DNA of 14,558 nucleotides from Proteiniphilum sp. UBA4084 (lineage in GTDB: Bacteria; Bacteroidota; Bacteroidia; Bacteroidales; Dysgonomonadaceae). The stretch covers positions 1 to 14,558 of the forward strand of contig DFYK01000065.1 of NCBI GenBank assembly GCA_002383605.1. The letters are read 5' to 3'. Each line of letters starts with the position of its first letter. The first letter of the stretch is position 1. Both the position numbers and the translations under genes were made by a program. The notes below the pieces were generated by a model that made no database searches, was not told the DNA's origin, and saw nothing but the letters and a program-made list of their open reading frames with translations. Below, piece by piece: positions 7,108 through 14,558 of this stretch.

Positions 7108-7156
7108 TTTATATCTAACTTAAAACGTGAGAATTAAAAGCTATGCGTTGAATATT

Positions 7157-7168
7157 TGTAGTACTACA
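7157..7168. repeat. Operator-like palindrome, copy 2 (perfect)
   Basis: TGTAGTACTACA is a perfect 12-bp palindrome, the usual form of a site for a dimeric transcription factor. Its centre is about 58 bp after that of copy 1 and about 31 bp (three helical turns) before that of the half-site at 7191. Confidence 0.65.
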
Positions 7169-7190
7169 TTCATACCAATCCTACCGGATT

Positions 7191-7197
7191 TGTAGTA
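7191..7197. repeat. Operator-like half-site, copy 3
   Basis: TGTAGTA matches one arm of the palindrome. The shared word with copy 2 is TTTGTAGTA (7155-7163 and 7189-7197). The other arm is not conserved. Confidence 0.45.
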
Positions 7198-7317
7198 TGT
7201 ATTGCAGCATGCTATCGTATCTGTGTTGTAGGTAATCAAGCACACATTTTATCCGAATACCCGACCTTTGCACTGCTTTTTTGCAATTTTTATTTTCTGA
7301 CACATTGTATCATTAAT

Positions 7318-7686
7318 ATGACAGAATCTTCATTTTTTCTTGTCATTCTACTGGCAGGAATAACCCTTGTTGCGATGGGACTGGGGGTCGCATTGCTGAT
7401 TTCTCCCAAATCAGTCAACTTTCAGAAAGGAGAACCCTACGAGTGCGGACTTCCCACACACGGTACATCGTGGATGCAGTTCAGAGTGGGTTATTATTTG
7501 TACGCCATCCTGTTTCTGATGTTCGATGTAGAGATCCTCTTTTTATTTCCCTGGGCAACCGTCGTCCGCAGTCTGGGAATGACAGGACTGGCAAGTATCC
7601 TCATGTTTATCGTAATCCTTAGCCTGGGCCTCGCCTATGCATGGAAGAAAGGAGTATTGGAATGGAAGTCAACGACGTCAAAATAA
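7318..7686 (+). CDS. nuoA: NADH-quinone oxidoreductase subunit A
   Basis: NuoA is a small membrane subunit of complex I at the junction of the membrane arm and the hydrophilic arm. The 122-residue protein has the expected three membrane helices. The conserved first loop contains YECG at residues 41-44, preceded by NFQKGEP and followed by WMQFRVGYYLYAILFLMFDVE; the FDVE motif at 69-72 carries the acidic residues typical of the second helix. It opens the nuo operon. Its last 25 bases overlap nuoB in a different frame, suggesting translational coupling. The upstream region carries the operator-like repeats. Confidence 0.96.
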   Translation: MTESSFFLVILLAGITLVAMGLGVALLISPKSVNFQKGEPYECGLPTHGTSWMQFRVGYYLYAILFLMFDVEILFLFPWATVVRSLGMTGLASILMFIVILSLGLAYAWKKGVLEWKSTTSK

Positions 7687-8306
7687 AAGCATTTCCAGCC
7701 GAAGAGTTCAAGGACAACGACACCCTGCAGCTCTATATCGATGAATTAAAAAAAGCGGGAGGCAGCGTGATCGTCGGCAAGCTCGATCAGCTGATCGACT
7801 GGGGACGAGCCAACTCGCTCTGGCCCATTGCCTTTGCCACAAGCTGTTGTGGAATTGAGTTCATGGCGGCAGCGTCGGCACATTACGACCTTTCCCGTTT
7901 CGGGATGGAGGTCACCCGCAATAGTCCCCGTCAGGCCGATGTGATGGTCGTCGCGGGTACCATTGTCAACAAGATGGCGCCCCTGCTCCGCAGGGTATAT
8001 GACCAGATGGCAGAGCCAAAATATGTGGTGGCCATGGGAGCCTGCTCCATTTCGGGAGGCCCTTTTCTAAATTCATACAATGTGGTACAGGGTGTGGACC
8101 GGATCTTACCGGTAGATGTGTACATCCCCGGATGCCCGCCTCGTCCCGAATCATTGTTCTACGGGCTGCTGCAACTACAAAGGAAGGTAAAGGTAGAGCG
8201 GTTTTTTGGCAACAAAAGAATCAAAAGAAACTATCGCCCCGAAACGCTGACCAATCCTGAAACGGGAGAAACCATTGATCCGCAGATTGATTTTGACAAT
8301 GAATAA
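7662..8306 (+). CDS. nuoB: NADH-quinone oxidoreductase subunit B
   Basis: NuoB holds iron-sulfur cluster N2, the last redox centre before quinone in complex I. The 214-residue protein shows all four cluster ligands: the adjacent Cys62-Cys63 in ATSCCGIEF, Cys128 in GACSISGGPF and Cys158 in IPGCPPRPE. The ATG at 7662 (MEVNDVK) is preferred over the longer frame start at 7641 because its N-terminus resembles that of other Bacteroidota NuoB proteins; it overlaps the end of nuoA by 25 bases. The last bases overlap the start of nuoCD by 8, so nuoA, nuoB and nuoCD are tightly linked. The C-terminal tail after residue 185 is polar and variable. Confidence 0.97.
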   Translation: MEVNDVKIKAFPAEEFKDNDTLQLYIDELKKAGGSVIVGKLDQLIDWGRANSLWPIAFATSCCGIEFMAAASAHYDLSRFGMEVTRNSPRQADVMVVAGTIVNKMAPLLRRVYDQMAEPKYVVAMGACSISGGPFLNSYNVVQGVDRILPVDVYIPGCPPRPESLFYGLLQLQRKVKVERFFGNKRIKRNYRPETLTNPETGETIDPQIDFDNE

Positions 8307-9960
8307 TCGTGACGCATACGACACCGCAATGAACGAAATCACACAAGTCATACAACAAATCGCCCCCGATGCGCAGATAGAAACAAAGCAAAGGCTCACC
8401 GTCACCGTGAGGCCGGATCAGCTGCATCCCGTGATTGAGGCACTCTACAGAAATGAAACACTTCGTTTCGACTATCTGATCAGTCTTACCGGAATGGACT
8501 GGGGTGACCGGCTGGGCGCAATCTATCAGCTCTCCTCATCGGTCGACCTTACGCAGGAGGTGATTGTCATTACCGCCATGGCCGACCGCGACAATCCGCT
8601 CCTTTATTCGGTCACCGACCTTTACGGGACAGCTCATCTGAACGAACGGGAAATATACGCCCTGTTCGGCATTCGTTTTATCAACAATCCCGACATGCGT
8701 CGTTTCCTGTTGAACGATCATTGGAGGGGTTTCCCCTTCCGTAAAGACTACATTCACGATCCCAAGCTGAATCCGGAGACCGTGGTCAGCAGCGAGATCA
8801 TCGACATGGCACCCCGCATCATGGAAAGAGAAGATGGGGCGTTGGTCGAAGAGACTGTGGCTGTCTTCGGAGAGGAGGACTACATCGTGAACATCGGCCC
8901 CCAGCATCCCTCCACACACGGTGTAATGCATTTCAGGACATCGCTCGACGGAGAGATCGTAAAAAAAATAGATGTACACAGCGGGTATATCCACCGCGGC
9001 ATAGAGAAGTTATGTGAAAGCATGACCTACCCCCAGATGCTGCACCTGACGGACCGGCTCGACTACCTCTCGGCCAACATCAATCGCCATGCCCTCTGCA
9101 TGTGCATTGAAAAAGCAGCAGAAATTGAGGTGCCCGAACGGGCACAGTACATCCGCACTATCATGGATGAGCTGCAGCGCATCAGTTCCCACCTCCTTGC
9201 CTGGGCCACACACTGTAACGACCTGGGTGCTACCACTGCGTTCATTTATGGTATGCGCGAAAGGGAACATATCCTCGATATTTTTGACAAAACCTGCGGT
9301 GGCCGGCTCATCGTCAACCAGAATGTGGTGGGCGGGGTCATGTTCGACATCTATCCCGACTTTCAGAAAGATGTAAAAGCATTCATCCCTTATATGCGCG
9401 GAAGACTGAAGGAGTACGACGATTTCTTTTCACACAATGCCATTGCCCTGGGGCGCATGGTCCATATTGGACTTCTTAGCCGCGAGGATGCCATCAGTTA
9501 TGGTGTCACCGGTCCTGCCGGAAGGGCTTCGGGATGGTCGTGCGACGTGCGCAGGTACAAACCCTATGCGCTGTATGACCGGGTGGAATTCAAAGAGATT
9601 GTGCGCACCGAAGGAGATTCTTATGCACGCTATCTAAACAGGCTCGATGAAATAGAAGAGTCACTTCATATCATTGAGCAGCTGATCGACAATATTCCTT
9701 CCGGCGAAGTATGCGCCAAAGTGAAACCGATTATCCGTATTCCCGCGGGACAATTCTTTCAGAGCGTGGAAACGGGAAAAGGTGAGTTTGGTGTATTCAT
9801 AGAAAGTAGTGGTGACAAGAATCCTACCCGTGTAAAATTTCGCTCTCCCTCGCTGTCGGCTGTTTCAGTAATCCCCCTGATCAGCAAGGGAGCCTTTCTC
9901 TCAGACCTCATCGGTATCACCGGATCCATGGATTTTGTGATTCCTGATATCGACCGGTAG
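8299..9960 (+). CDS. nuoCD: NADH-quinone oxidoreductase fused subunits C and D
   Basis: This 553-residue protein fuses the two hydrophilic subunits that connect the membrane arm to the peripheral arm. NuoC-like sequence covers about residues 40-165, including YLISLTGMDWGD, the AHLNEREIYALFGIRF segment and the RGFPFRKDY end motif. A short acidic linker follows, then NuoD from about residue 195: GPQHPSTHG (200-208), whose His203 corresponds to the quinone-headgroup-binding His, DRLDY (252-256), and a C-terminus ending DFVIPDIDR. The C-D fusion is also found in E. coli and other lineages. The ATG at 8299 overlaps the nuoB stop; an in-frame TTG at 8275 is unlikely, and an ATG at 8329 is possible. 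The next gene is nuoH, 42 nt on, so nuoE, nuoF and nuoG are missing from their usual place. Confidence 0.96.
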   Translation: MNNRDAYDTAMNEITQVIQQIAPDAQIETKQRLTVTVRPDQLHPVIEALYRNETLRFDYLISLTGMDWGDRLGAIYQLSSSVDLTQEVIVITAMADRDNPLLYSVTDLYGTAHLNEREIYALFGIRFINNPDMRRFLLNDHWRGFPFRKDYIHDPKLNPETVVSSEIIDMAPRIMEREDGALVEETVAVFGEEDYIVNIGPQHPSTHGVMHFRTSLDGEIVKKIDVHSGYIHRGIEKLCESMTYPQMLHLTDRLDYLSANINRHALCMCIEKAAEIEVPERAQYIRTIMDELQRISSHLLAWATHCNDLGATTAFIYGMREREHILDIFDKTCGGRLIVNQNVVGGVMFDIYPDFQKDVKAFIPYMRGRLKEYDDFFSHNAIALGRMVHIGLLSREDAISYGVTGPAGRASGWSCDVRRYKPYALYDRVEFKEIVRTEGDSYARYLNRLDEIEESLHIIEQLIDNIPSGEVCAKVKPIIRIPAGQFFQSVETGKGEFGVFIESSGDKNPTRVKFRSPSLSAVSVIPLISKGAFLSDLIGITGSMDFVIPDIDR

Positions 9961-10002
9961 AGACCGATAACAAAATAAAGGAAATTAAACCGATTAAACA
10001 CG

Positions 10003-11127
10003 ATGCTGATTTATTCACAGCCCCTGGAGTTGACTAAACTCCTTGCGGCGATTAACAATTTCTTACAGGGCAACCTCTCGCCGGGGTGGGCTAACCTGGT
10101 GAAAGGCATACTGGTGGGTATTCTGATCCTCGCGGCGTATGCCCTTATTGCGCTGGCACTGATATACATTGAGCGCAAGGTGGCCGCCTTCTTCCAGGCA
10201 CGCCTGGGTCCCAACAGGCTGGGTAAGTATGGAGTCATCCAGTCACTGGCCGACATGATCAAGATTTTGATCAAGGAGGTTATTCATATAAACAAAGCGG
10301 ACAAACTGCTGTTCTATGCTGCTCCCTTCTTTGTGATTGTGGCCTCTGTCCTTGCATTCGGTGCCCTTCCCTTTGGAATGAACCTGCATGCGCTCGATTT
10401 TAATATCGGTGTCTTCTACTTGCTGGCAGTATCCTCACTGGGTATCATCGGCATACTGCTTGCGGGATGGTCGAGCAACAACAAGTATTCCATGATCGGC
10501 GCCATGCGCAGCGGCGCCCAGTTTATCAGCTACGAGCTCTCAGCCGGATTTTCCCTGATGACCATCGTGGTGCTGAGCGGGAGCATGCAGTTTTCTGAGA
10601 TCATTGAGGGTCAGCGCTATTGCTGGAACCTGTTTAACGGGCACCTGCCGGCGATGATCGCTTTCGTTATCTACCTGATATCCGGCCATGCCGAGACAAA
10701 CAGGGGTCCCTTCGATCTTCCTGAGGCCGAGTCGGAGCTCACTGCAGGCTATCACACCGAATACTCCGGATTGCAGTTTGGTTTTTTCTACCTCTCGGAA
10801 TATCTCAACATGTTCATCGTGGCCGCCGTAGCCACCACGGTCTTCCTGGGTGGATGGATGCCAATACAAATAAAAGGATGGGAGACATTTAACCAGGCAA
10901 TGTGGTACATTCCTTCCTGGGCCTGGTTCTTCGGAAAAGCAGGTTTGCTGATGTTTTTCAGCTTGTGGGTGCGCTGGTCATTTCCGCGACTGCGCATCGA
11001 CCTGCTGCTGAATCTGGAGTGGAAATACCTGCTGCCCATCAACCTGGTAAACCTGCTGGTGATGGTGGTGATTGTCTTGTCGGAATTCACACTGACAGAT
11101 CTTTTTCCGGCCCTGTTCGGTAAATAA
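10003..11127 (+). CDS. nuoH: NADH-quinone oxidoreductase subunit H
   Basis: NuoH is the membrane subunit that, with NuoB and NuoD, forms the quinone-binding chamber and links quinone reduction to proton pumping. The 374-residue protein has about eight membrane helices. The two signature loops are intact: ERKVAAFFQARLGPNR at residues 57-72 and PFDLPEAESEL beginning at 236, followed by AGYHTEYSG; these carry the acidic residues of the so-called E-channel. The extra length relative to E. coli NuoH (about 325) lies in the stretch between the PFDLPEAE loop and the last helices (around PIQIKGWETFNQAMWYIPSW). It is 42 nt from nuoCD and 34 nt from nuoI. Confidence 0.96.
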   Translation: MLIYSQPLELTKLLAAINNFLQGNLSPGWANLVKGILVGILILAAYALIALALIYIERKVAAFFQARLGPNRLGKYGVIQSLADMIKILIKEVIHINKADKLLFYAAPFFVIVASVLAFGALPFGMNLHALDFNIGVFYLLAVSSLGIIGILLAGWSSNNKYSMIGAMRSGAQFISYELSAGFSLMTIVVLSGSMQFSEIIEGQRYCWNLFNGHLPAMIAFVIYLISGHAETNRGPFDLPEAESELTAGYHTEYSGLQFGFFYLSEYLNMFIVAAVATTVFLGGWMPIQIKGWETFNQAMWYIPSWAWFFGKAGLLMFFSLWVRWSFPRLRIDLLLNLEWKYLLPINLVNLLVMVVIVLSEFTLTDLFPALFGK

Positions 11128-11161
11128 TATATTTGATCCAATAGCGTAAGTTCAAACTGAT

Positions 11162-11686
11162 ATGAAGTTTACAAAATATATAGGAGGAATCTTCACCGCC
11201 CTGAGGTCGCTCGCAGGGGGTATGATCGTCACCTGGAAGGAGCTGTTCACCCCCAAGGTCACGATGGAGTATCCGGAAAACAGAAAAACGCTGGTCATCT
11301 CAGACCGCTGGCGTTCGGAGCTGATCATGCCCCACGATGAAAATAACGAACATGCCTGTACTGCCTGCGGCATTTGCATGATAAACTGCCCGAACGGTAC
11401 CATTCAGGTGACCTCGTCGTCGATAGACACGGAAGACGGCAAAAAGAAGAAGATCCTGGATAAGCACCTCTGGGATTACGGAAGCTGCACCTTCTGCAAT
11501 CTTTGTGTGATCACCTGCCCGTCGGACGCCATTATCTTCAACAACGACTTTGAGGGAGCAGTATTCGACAGAAGCAAGCTTTTACATCGGCTCAATCATG
11601 AAGGATCGAAGCTGCGCGAAAAAAAGAAGGAATCACCTGCGCCCGCCACCGAGGCGCCCGCAAAAAAAGAAAATAGAGAAGCATGA
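11162..11686 (+). CDS. nuoI: NADH-quinone oxidoreductase subunit I (2x[4Fe-4S] ferredoxin-like)
   Basis: NuoI carries clusters N6a and N6b, which pass electrons towards NuoB. In this 174-residue protein the two CxxCxxCxxxCP motifs are complete: Cys66, 69, 72, 76 (CTACGICMINCP) and Cys109, 112, 115, 119 (CTFCNLCVITCP). Between them is a charged insert (DTEDGKKKK, about 89-97). The C-terminus ends in a Lys/Glu/Ala/Pro-rich tail (KKESPAPATEAPAKKE), probably disordered. The stop codon overlaps the nuoJ start in an ATGA, indicating translational coupling. With NuoEFG absent from the operon, NuoI is the most exposed iron-sulfur subunit encoded here and the natural entry point for an alternative electron donor, which is inference. 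Confidence 0.96.
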   Translation: MKFTKYIGGIFTALRSLAGGMIVTWKELFTPKVTMEYPENRKTLVISDRWRSELIMPHDENNEHACTACGICMINCPNGTIQVTSSSIDTEDGKKKKILDKHLWDYGSCTFCNLCVITCPSDAIIFNNDFEGAVFDRSKLLHRLNHEGSKLREKKKESPAPATEAPAKKENREA

Positions 11687-12222
11687 CGCAACAAATTATA
11701 TTTTACCTGCTGGCCATTGCCATCACCGCCTTTTCAATTCTGGCGGTGATAAGCAAACGGATCGTCCGCTCGGCCACCTACCTGCTGTTTGTATTGCTGG
11801 CCACAGCCGGGTTATACATGCTGCTGGGTTATTATTTCCTGTTTGCCGTGCAGGTGTCGGTCTATGCCGGCGGAATCATGGTACTGTTTATCATGGCGAT
11901 CTTTCTTACCCACAAGCCAGGAAAGGACATCCGTACCAAAAAAGGCTGGAGAATTCATGCATCGCTGCTGTTATCGGTTGCAGGCCTCTTACTTTCTGGT
12001 TACATTATTCTGAACAACGCCATTGGGATAGTTCAGTTTATCGACAAGGAGGAGCTAACCATGCAGCAAATTGGCACAGCCATGCTGGGAACGGGGAAAC
12101 AGCAGTATCTGCTCTCCTTCGAGATGATGAGCATCCTGCTGCTCGCCTGTATTGTGGGTGCGATACTTATTGCCAGGAAAACGAAGAATGACAAGAATGA
12201 ATCAAACGAGACGGAACTATAA
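11683..12222 (+). CDS. nuoJ: NADH-quinone oxidoreductase subunit J
   Basis: NuoJ is a membrane subunit of the proton-pumping arm of complex I. The 179-residue protein has about five hydrophobic helices. Its best-conserved segment is present: FAVQVSVYAGGIMVLFIMAIF, with YAGG at residues 61-64, the region of TM3 that deforms into a pi-bulge during turnover. The C-terminus ends in a polar NDKNESNETE tail. The ATG at 11683 overlaps the nuoI stop by 4 bases, and nuoK begins 2 nt after the nuoJ stop, so translation of I, J and K is probably coupled. Confidence 0.95.
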   Translation: MTQQIIFYLLAIAITAFSILAVISKRIVRSATYLLFVLLATAGLYMLLGYYFLFAVQVSVYAGGIMVLFIMAIFLTHKPGKDIRTKKGWRIHASLLLSVAGLLLSGYIILNNAIGIVQFIDKEELTMQQIGTAMLGTGKQQYLLSFEMMSILLLACIVGAILIARKTKNDKNESNETEL

Positions 12223-12224
12223 AT

Positions 12225-12566
12225 ATGGGAGAATTATTAATTGATAATGCAGGTGCGCCGGTGCCGATACTGGCTTATCAGCTGGTGAGCCTGATCATTT
12301 TTTTTGCCGGAATCTACGGTTTCTTCACCCGCAGGAACCTGATGATGATGTTGATTTCTGTGGAACTGATACTCAATGCCGCCGATATTAATTTCGCGGT
12401 ATTCAACCGGTATCTCTATCCCGGTGAGATGGACGGGATGTTTTTTGCGCTGTTCACCATTGCCATTGCGGCTTGTGAGACTGCGGTAGCCATCGCCATC
12501 ATCATCAACGTATACCGCAATTTCGGAAATGCGGAGGTAGATAACCTCAAAAATATGAAAGGATAA
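12225..12566 (+). CDS. nuoK: NADH-quinone oxidoreductase subunit K
   Basis: NuoK is the smallest antiporter-like (MrpC-like) membrane subunit, with three helices. The 113-residue protein keeps both membrane glutamates needed for proton translocation: Glu47 in ISVELILNAADINF and Glu85 in AIAACETAVAIAI, equivalent to Glu36 and Glu72 of E. coli NuoK. The N-terminus is about ten residues longer than in E. coli (GELLIDNAGAPVP). It lies 2 nt after nuoJ and 4 nt before nuoL. Confidence 0.95.
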   Translation: MGELLIDNAGAPVPILAYQLVSLIIFFAGIYGFFTRRNLMMMLISVELILNAADINFAVFNRYLYPGEMDGMFFALFTIAIAACETAVAIAIIINVYRNFGNAEVDNLKNMKG

Positions 12567-12570
12567 ACGC

Positions 12571-14469
12571 ATGGGATATACACTGATTATACTGCTTCTG
12601 CCCCTGGTCTCTTTTGCGTTGTTGGGTCTGTCTGGCAACAGATTAAGCTACAAGAAATCGGGAGTGATCGGAACGGCAAGCCTCCTGATTGTAGCACTGC
12701 TCTCCTTTTACGCAGCAGGCGAGTATTTCGTTACACAAAAAGCCGGGGCTGTTTTTCAAACATTGGTACCGTTGAACGTGCTCTGGCTCAATATGGGAGC
12801 CAATCTGCATATCGATATGGGAATCCTGCTCGACCCGATTTCGGTGATGATGCTGGTGGTGATCTCCACCGTCTCGCTGATGGTGCACATCTACAGTCTG
12901 GGTTACATGAAGGGAGAAAAAGGATTCCAGCGTTACTACGCCTTCCTCTCTCTCTTTACTTTCTCGATGTTGGGATTGGTGTTGTCTACCAATATTTTTC
13001 AGATGTACATCTTCTGGGAGTTGGTGGGCGTCTCCTCCTACCTGCTCATCGGCTTCTATTATACAAAACCGACTGCCGTGGCGGCCGCAAAAAAAGCATT
13101 TATCGTGACCCGCTTTGCCGATATGTTTTTCCTGATCGGCATCCTGGTACTCTCCTACTATACACAAACCTTTGATTTCGGCACGCTCACATCGGGGAAT
13201 AGCGCCGTTTTCCAACAGGCTATTTCGACGCAATTTATGGGAGCATCGGCACTGGCATGGGCCATGGCACTGATCTTTGTCGGCGGCGCCGGCAAGTCGG
13301 CCATGTTCCCCCTGCATATCTGGCTGCCCGATGCGATGGAGGGTCCCACACCCGTATCGGCACTGATCCATGCTGCTACCATGGTGGTGGCCGGTGTCTA
13401 TCTGGTGGCGCGGCTCTTCCCTGTTTATGTGTTATTCACGCCGGAAGTACTGCAAGGGATTGCCTATGTGGGAGCCTTCACGTCGATGTTTGCAGCGCTC
13501 ATCGCCATCGTGCAGACCGACATCAAACGGGTACTGGCATTTTCCACCATCTCACAGATTGGTTTTATGATGGTGGCACTGGGTGTATCAAAGCTCGAAG
13601 GACATGAGGGACTTGGATATATGGCTTCCATGTTTCATCTCTTTACCCATGCCATGTTCAAGGCGCTGCTGTTCCTGGGAGCAGGATCGGTGATCCATGC
13701 CGTGCACAGCAATGAGATGGAAAACATGGGTGGGCTGCGTAAACAGATGCCGGTGACCCACCTTACCTTCCTGATCGCATGTCTCGCCATTGCGGGTATA
13801 CCCCCCTTCTCCGGCTTTTTCAGCAAGGATGAGATTCTTTCGGCCACCTATCAGCATAATACCGGATTGGGTGTGTGGATGACGCTGGTGGCCGGGCTCA
13901 CTGCCTTCTATATGTTCAGGTTATATTTCTCCATCTTTTGGGGAAAAGAGAAGCAGCATGCACATCCTCCCCACGAGTCGCCCAAATCAATGACTTTCCC
14001 TCTGATATTTCTGGCAATACCCACCCTGCTGGGAGGATTTGTTCCCTTCGGACAATTTGTGACAGCCGACCGTGCTCCGTATACCATCCACATGGAATGG
14101 CTGGTGGCAGGTATCAGTGTGGTCGTAGCTCTTGGTGGCATTCTTATTGCCAGGAAGTTGTATCAACATCCGGAAAAACCGACAATGGTTCCTTCCGGTC
14201 TGAAAGGGTTTCATAATGCTGCAAGCCATCGCTTTTACATCGACGAAATATATCTGTTCATCACCAAGAAGATCTTGTTCAATGGTGTCTCGCGGGCTTT
14301 TGCCTGGTTCGACCGCCACGTGGTGGATGGCTTCATCAATGGCCTGGCTACGACAACCGACTGGTTCTCCGTGCGGATCAGGGGCTTTCAGTCCGGCGAA
14401 ATACAGTGGTATGCCTGGGTATTCCTTTTCGGGAGCTTACTGATCACGGCATTGATTCTGTTTTTTTAA
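12571..14469 (+). CDS. nuoL: NADH-quinone oxidoreductase subunit L
   Basis: NuoL is the distal antiporter-like proton pump of complex I, with a long lateral helix lying along the membrane arm. The 632-residue length is normal. Key pump residues are visible: Glu150 in FWELVGVSSYLLIGF (TM5), Lys242 in AGKSAMFPLHIWLPDAMEGPTPVSALIHAATMV, His356 and His360 in FHLFTHAMFKALLFLGAG with Lys364, and GFFSKDEIL with Lys419. The C-terminal quarter contains the amphipathic region (RFYIDEIYLFITKK) and a terminal hydrophobic helix. It follows nuoK by 4 nt and precedes nuoM by 24 nt. An Mrp or Hyf antiporter subunit is excluded by the nuo context. Confidence 0.97.
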   Translation: MGYTLIILLLPLVSFALLGLSGNRLSYKKSGVIGTASLLIVALLSFYAAGEYFVTQKAGAVFQTLVPLNVLWLNMGANLHIDMGILLDPISVMMLVVISTVSLMVHIYSLGYMKGEKGFQRYYAFLSLFTFSMLGLVLSTNIFQMYIFWELVGVSSYLLIGFYYTKPTAVAAAKKAFIVTRFADMFFLIGILVLSYYTQTFDFGTLTSGNSAVFQQAISTQFMGASALAWAMALIFVGGAGKSAMFPLHIWLPDAMEGPTPVSALIHAATMVVAGVYLVARLFPVYVLFTPEVLQGIAYVGAFTSMFAALIAIVQTDIKRVLAFSTISQIGFMMVALGVSKLEGHEGLGYMASMFHLFTHAMFKALLFLGAGSVIHAVHSNEMENMGGLRKQMPVTHLTFLIACLAIAGIPPFSGFFSKDEILSATYQHNTGLGVWMTLVAGLTAFYMFRLYFSIFWGKEKQHAHPPHESPKSMTFPLIFLAIPTLLGGFVPFGQFVTADRAPYTIHMEWLVAGISVVVALGGILIARKLYQHPEKPTMVPSGLKGFHNAASHRFYIDEIYLFITKKILFNGVSRAFAWFDRHVVDGFINGLATTTDWFSVRIRGFQSGEIQWYAWVFLFGSLLITALILFF

Positions 14470-14493
14470 ATTTGATTATAAAGAAATCGAGAT

Positions 14494-14558
14494 ATGAATT
14501 TTTTATCCCTCTTCGTGCTCATTCCGCTGCTGATGATCCTTGCCCTGTTTGTGGCACG
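14494..14558 (+). CDS. nuoM: NADH-quinone oxidoreductase subunit M, N-terminal fragment (runs off the window)
   Basis: Only 21 codons are visible: MNFLSLFVLIPLLMILALFV, a hydrophobic first helix typical of NuoM, the middle antiporter-like proton pump of complex I. The assignment rests mainly on position, since nuoM follows nuoL in nearly all nuo operons. An A-rich leader with GAAATCGAG precedes the ATG. Confidence 0.8.
   Translation, partial: MNFLSLFVLIPLLMILALFVA

Larger units (their letters stand above)
7043..7317 (+). promoter_or_regulatory. Regulatory region upstream of the nuo operon
   Basis: This 275-nt A/T-rich non-coding stretch separates the HTH gene from nuoA. It holds the repeated TGTAGTACTACA motif (listed separately) in its first two thirds. 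Nearer nuoA, GACCTTTG at 7263-7270 matches the Bacteroidota -7 consensus with one mismatch, 47 nt before the ATG, but no convincing -33 TTTG is placed ahead of it. No intrinsic terminator for the HTH gene is obvious. Confidence 0.5.

Noticed and set aside
4064..7258. The 11-mer TTTATCCGAAT occurs in both the GT5-like and the nuoA upstream regions (4064-4074 and 7248-7258)
   Set aside because: Its distance to the likely -7 elements differs (about 30 versus about 4 nt), it is short and A/T-rich, and a 9-base part also occurs inside the HTH gene, so chance is the simplest explanation.
9961..10002. Search for remnants of nuoE, nuoF or nuoG between nuoCD and nuoH
   Set aside because: The gap is only 42 nt and contains no coding remnant, so the genes are cleanly absent here rather than decayed.
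12643..13371. A 242-codon minus-strand frame opposite nuoL
   Set aside because: Its Cys/His/Gln-rich translation is typical of the reverse complement of a hydrophobic membrane protein gene; nuoL is certain.

Overview
The window looks like a chromosomal segment of a Bacteroidales bacterium (phylum Bacteroidota, of the Bacteroides/Parabacteroides/Dysgonomonas kind). The evidence is the gene content and order: divergent panC next to a stand-alone GT5-type glycogen-synthase-like domain, a DUF4270-type lipoprotein, a fused nuoCD, and a nuo cluster without nuoEFG. Start codons are preceded by A/T-rich leaders with little Shine-Dalgarno character, and one promoter matches the Bacteroides -7 element TAnnTTTG. 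I cannot fix the genus from sequence alone. No rRNA, tRNA, CRISPR array, transposon or prophage gene is visible.

Left block (1-3940, minus strand): panC, panD, a MATE-family efflux transporter, an unrecognised outer-membrane beta-barrel-like protein, and the 5' end of ligA (NAD-dependent DNA ligase), in that transcription order and closely spaced. panC and panD make the two halves of pantothenate. A 10-bp inverted repeat between panD and the MATE gene ends on the first base of the MATE gene's probable TTG start codon. The intergenic region 3941-4137 holds the divergent promoters.

Middle block (4138-7042, plus strand): a 272-residue protein that resembles only the N-terminal half of glycogen synthase and has lost its ADP-glucose-binding signature; a terminator-like hairpin; a DUF4270-type lipoprotein; and a small membrane-anchored helix-turn-helix protein. 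A 275-bp gap (7043-7317) follows. It carries three copies, whole or half, of a TGTAGTACTACA palindrome, which look like operator sites upstream of the respiratory operon.

Right block (7318-14558, plus strand): a tight nuo operon, nuoA-B-CD-H-I-J-K-L and the first codons of nuoM, encoding the membrane arm and connecting arm of complex I. The NADH-oxidising module genes (nuoE, F, G) are absent from their usual place between nuoCD and nuoH. The enzyme therefore probably takes electrons from something other than a canonical NuoEFG module, or borrows an input module encoded elsewhere. This arrangement is known from Bacteroides and other lineages and is not new in itself. I see no plainly novel multi-gene system. 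The best leads are the palindrome array with its neighbouring HTH protein, the degenerate GT5 protein with its lipoprotein neighbour, and the hairpin over the MATE start codon.
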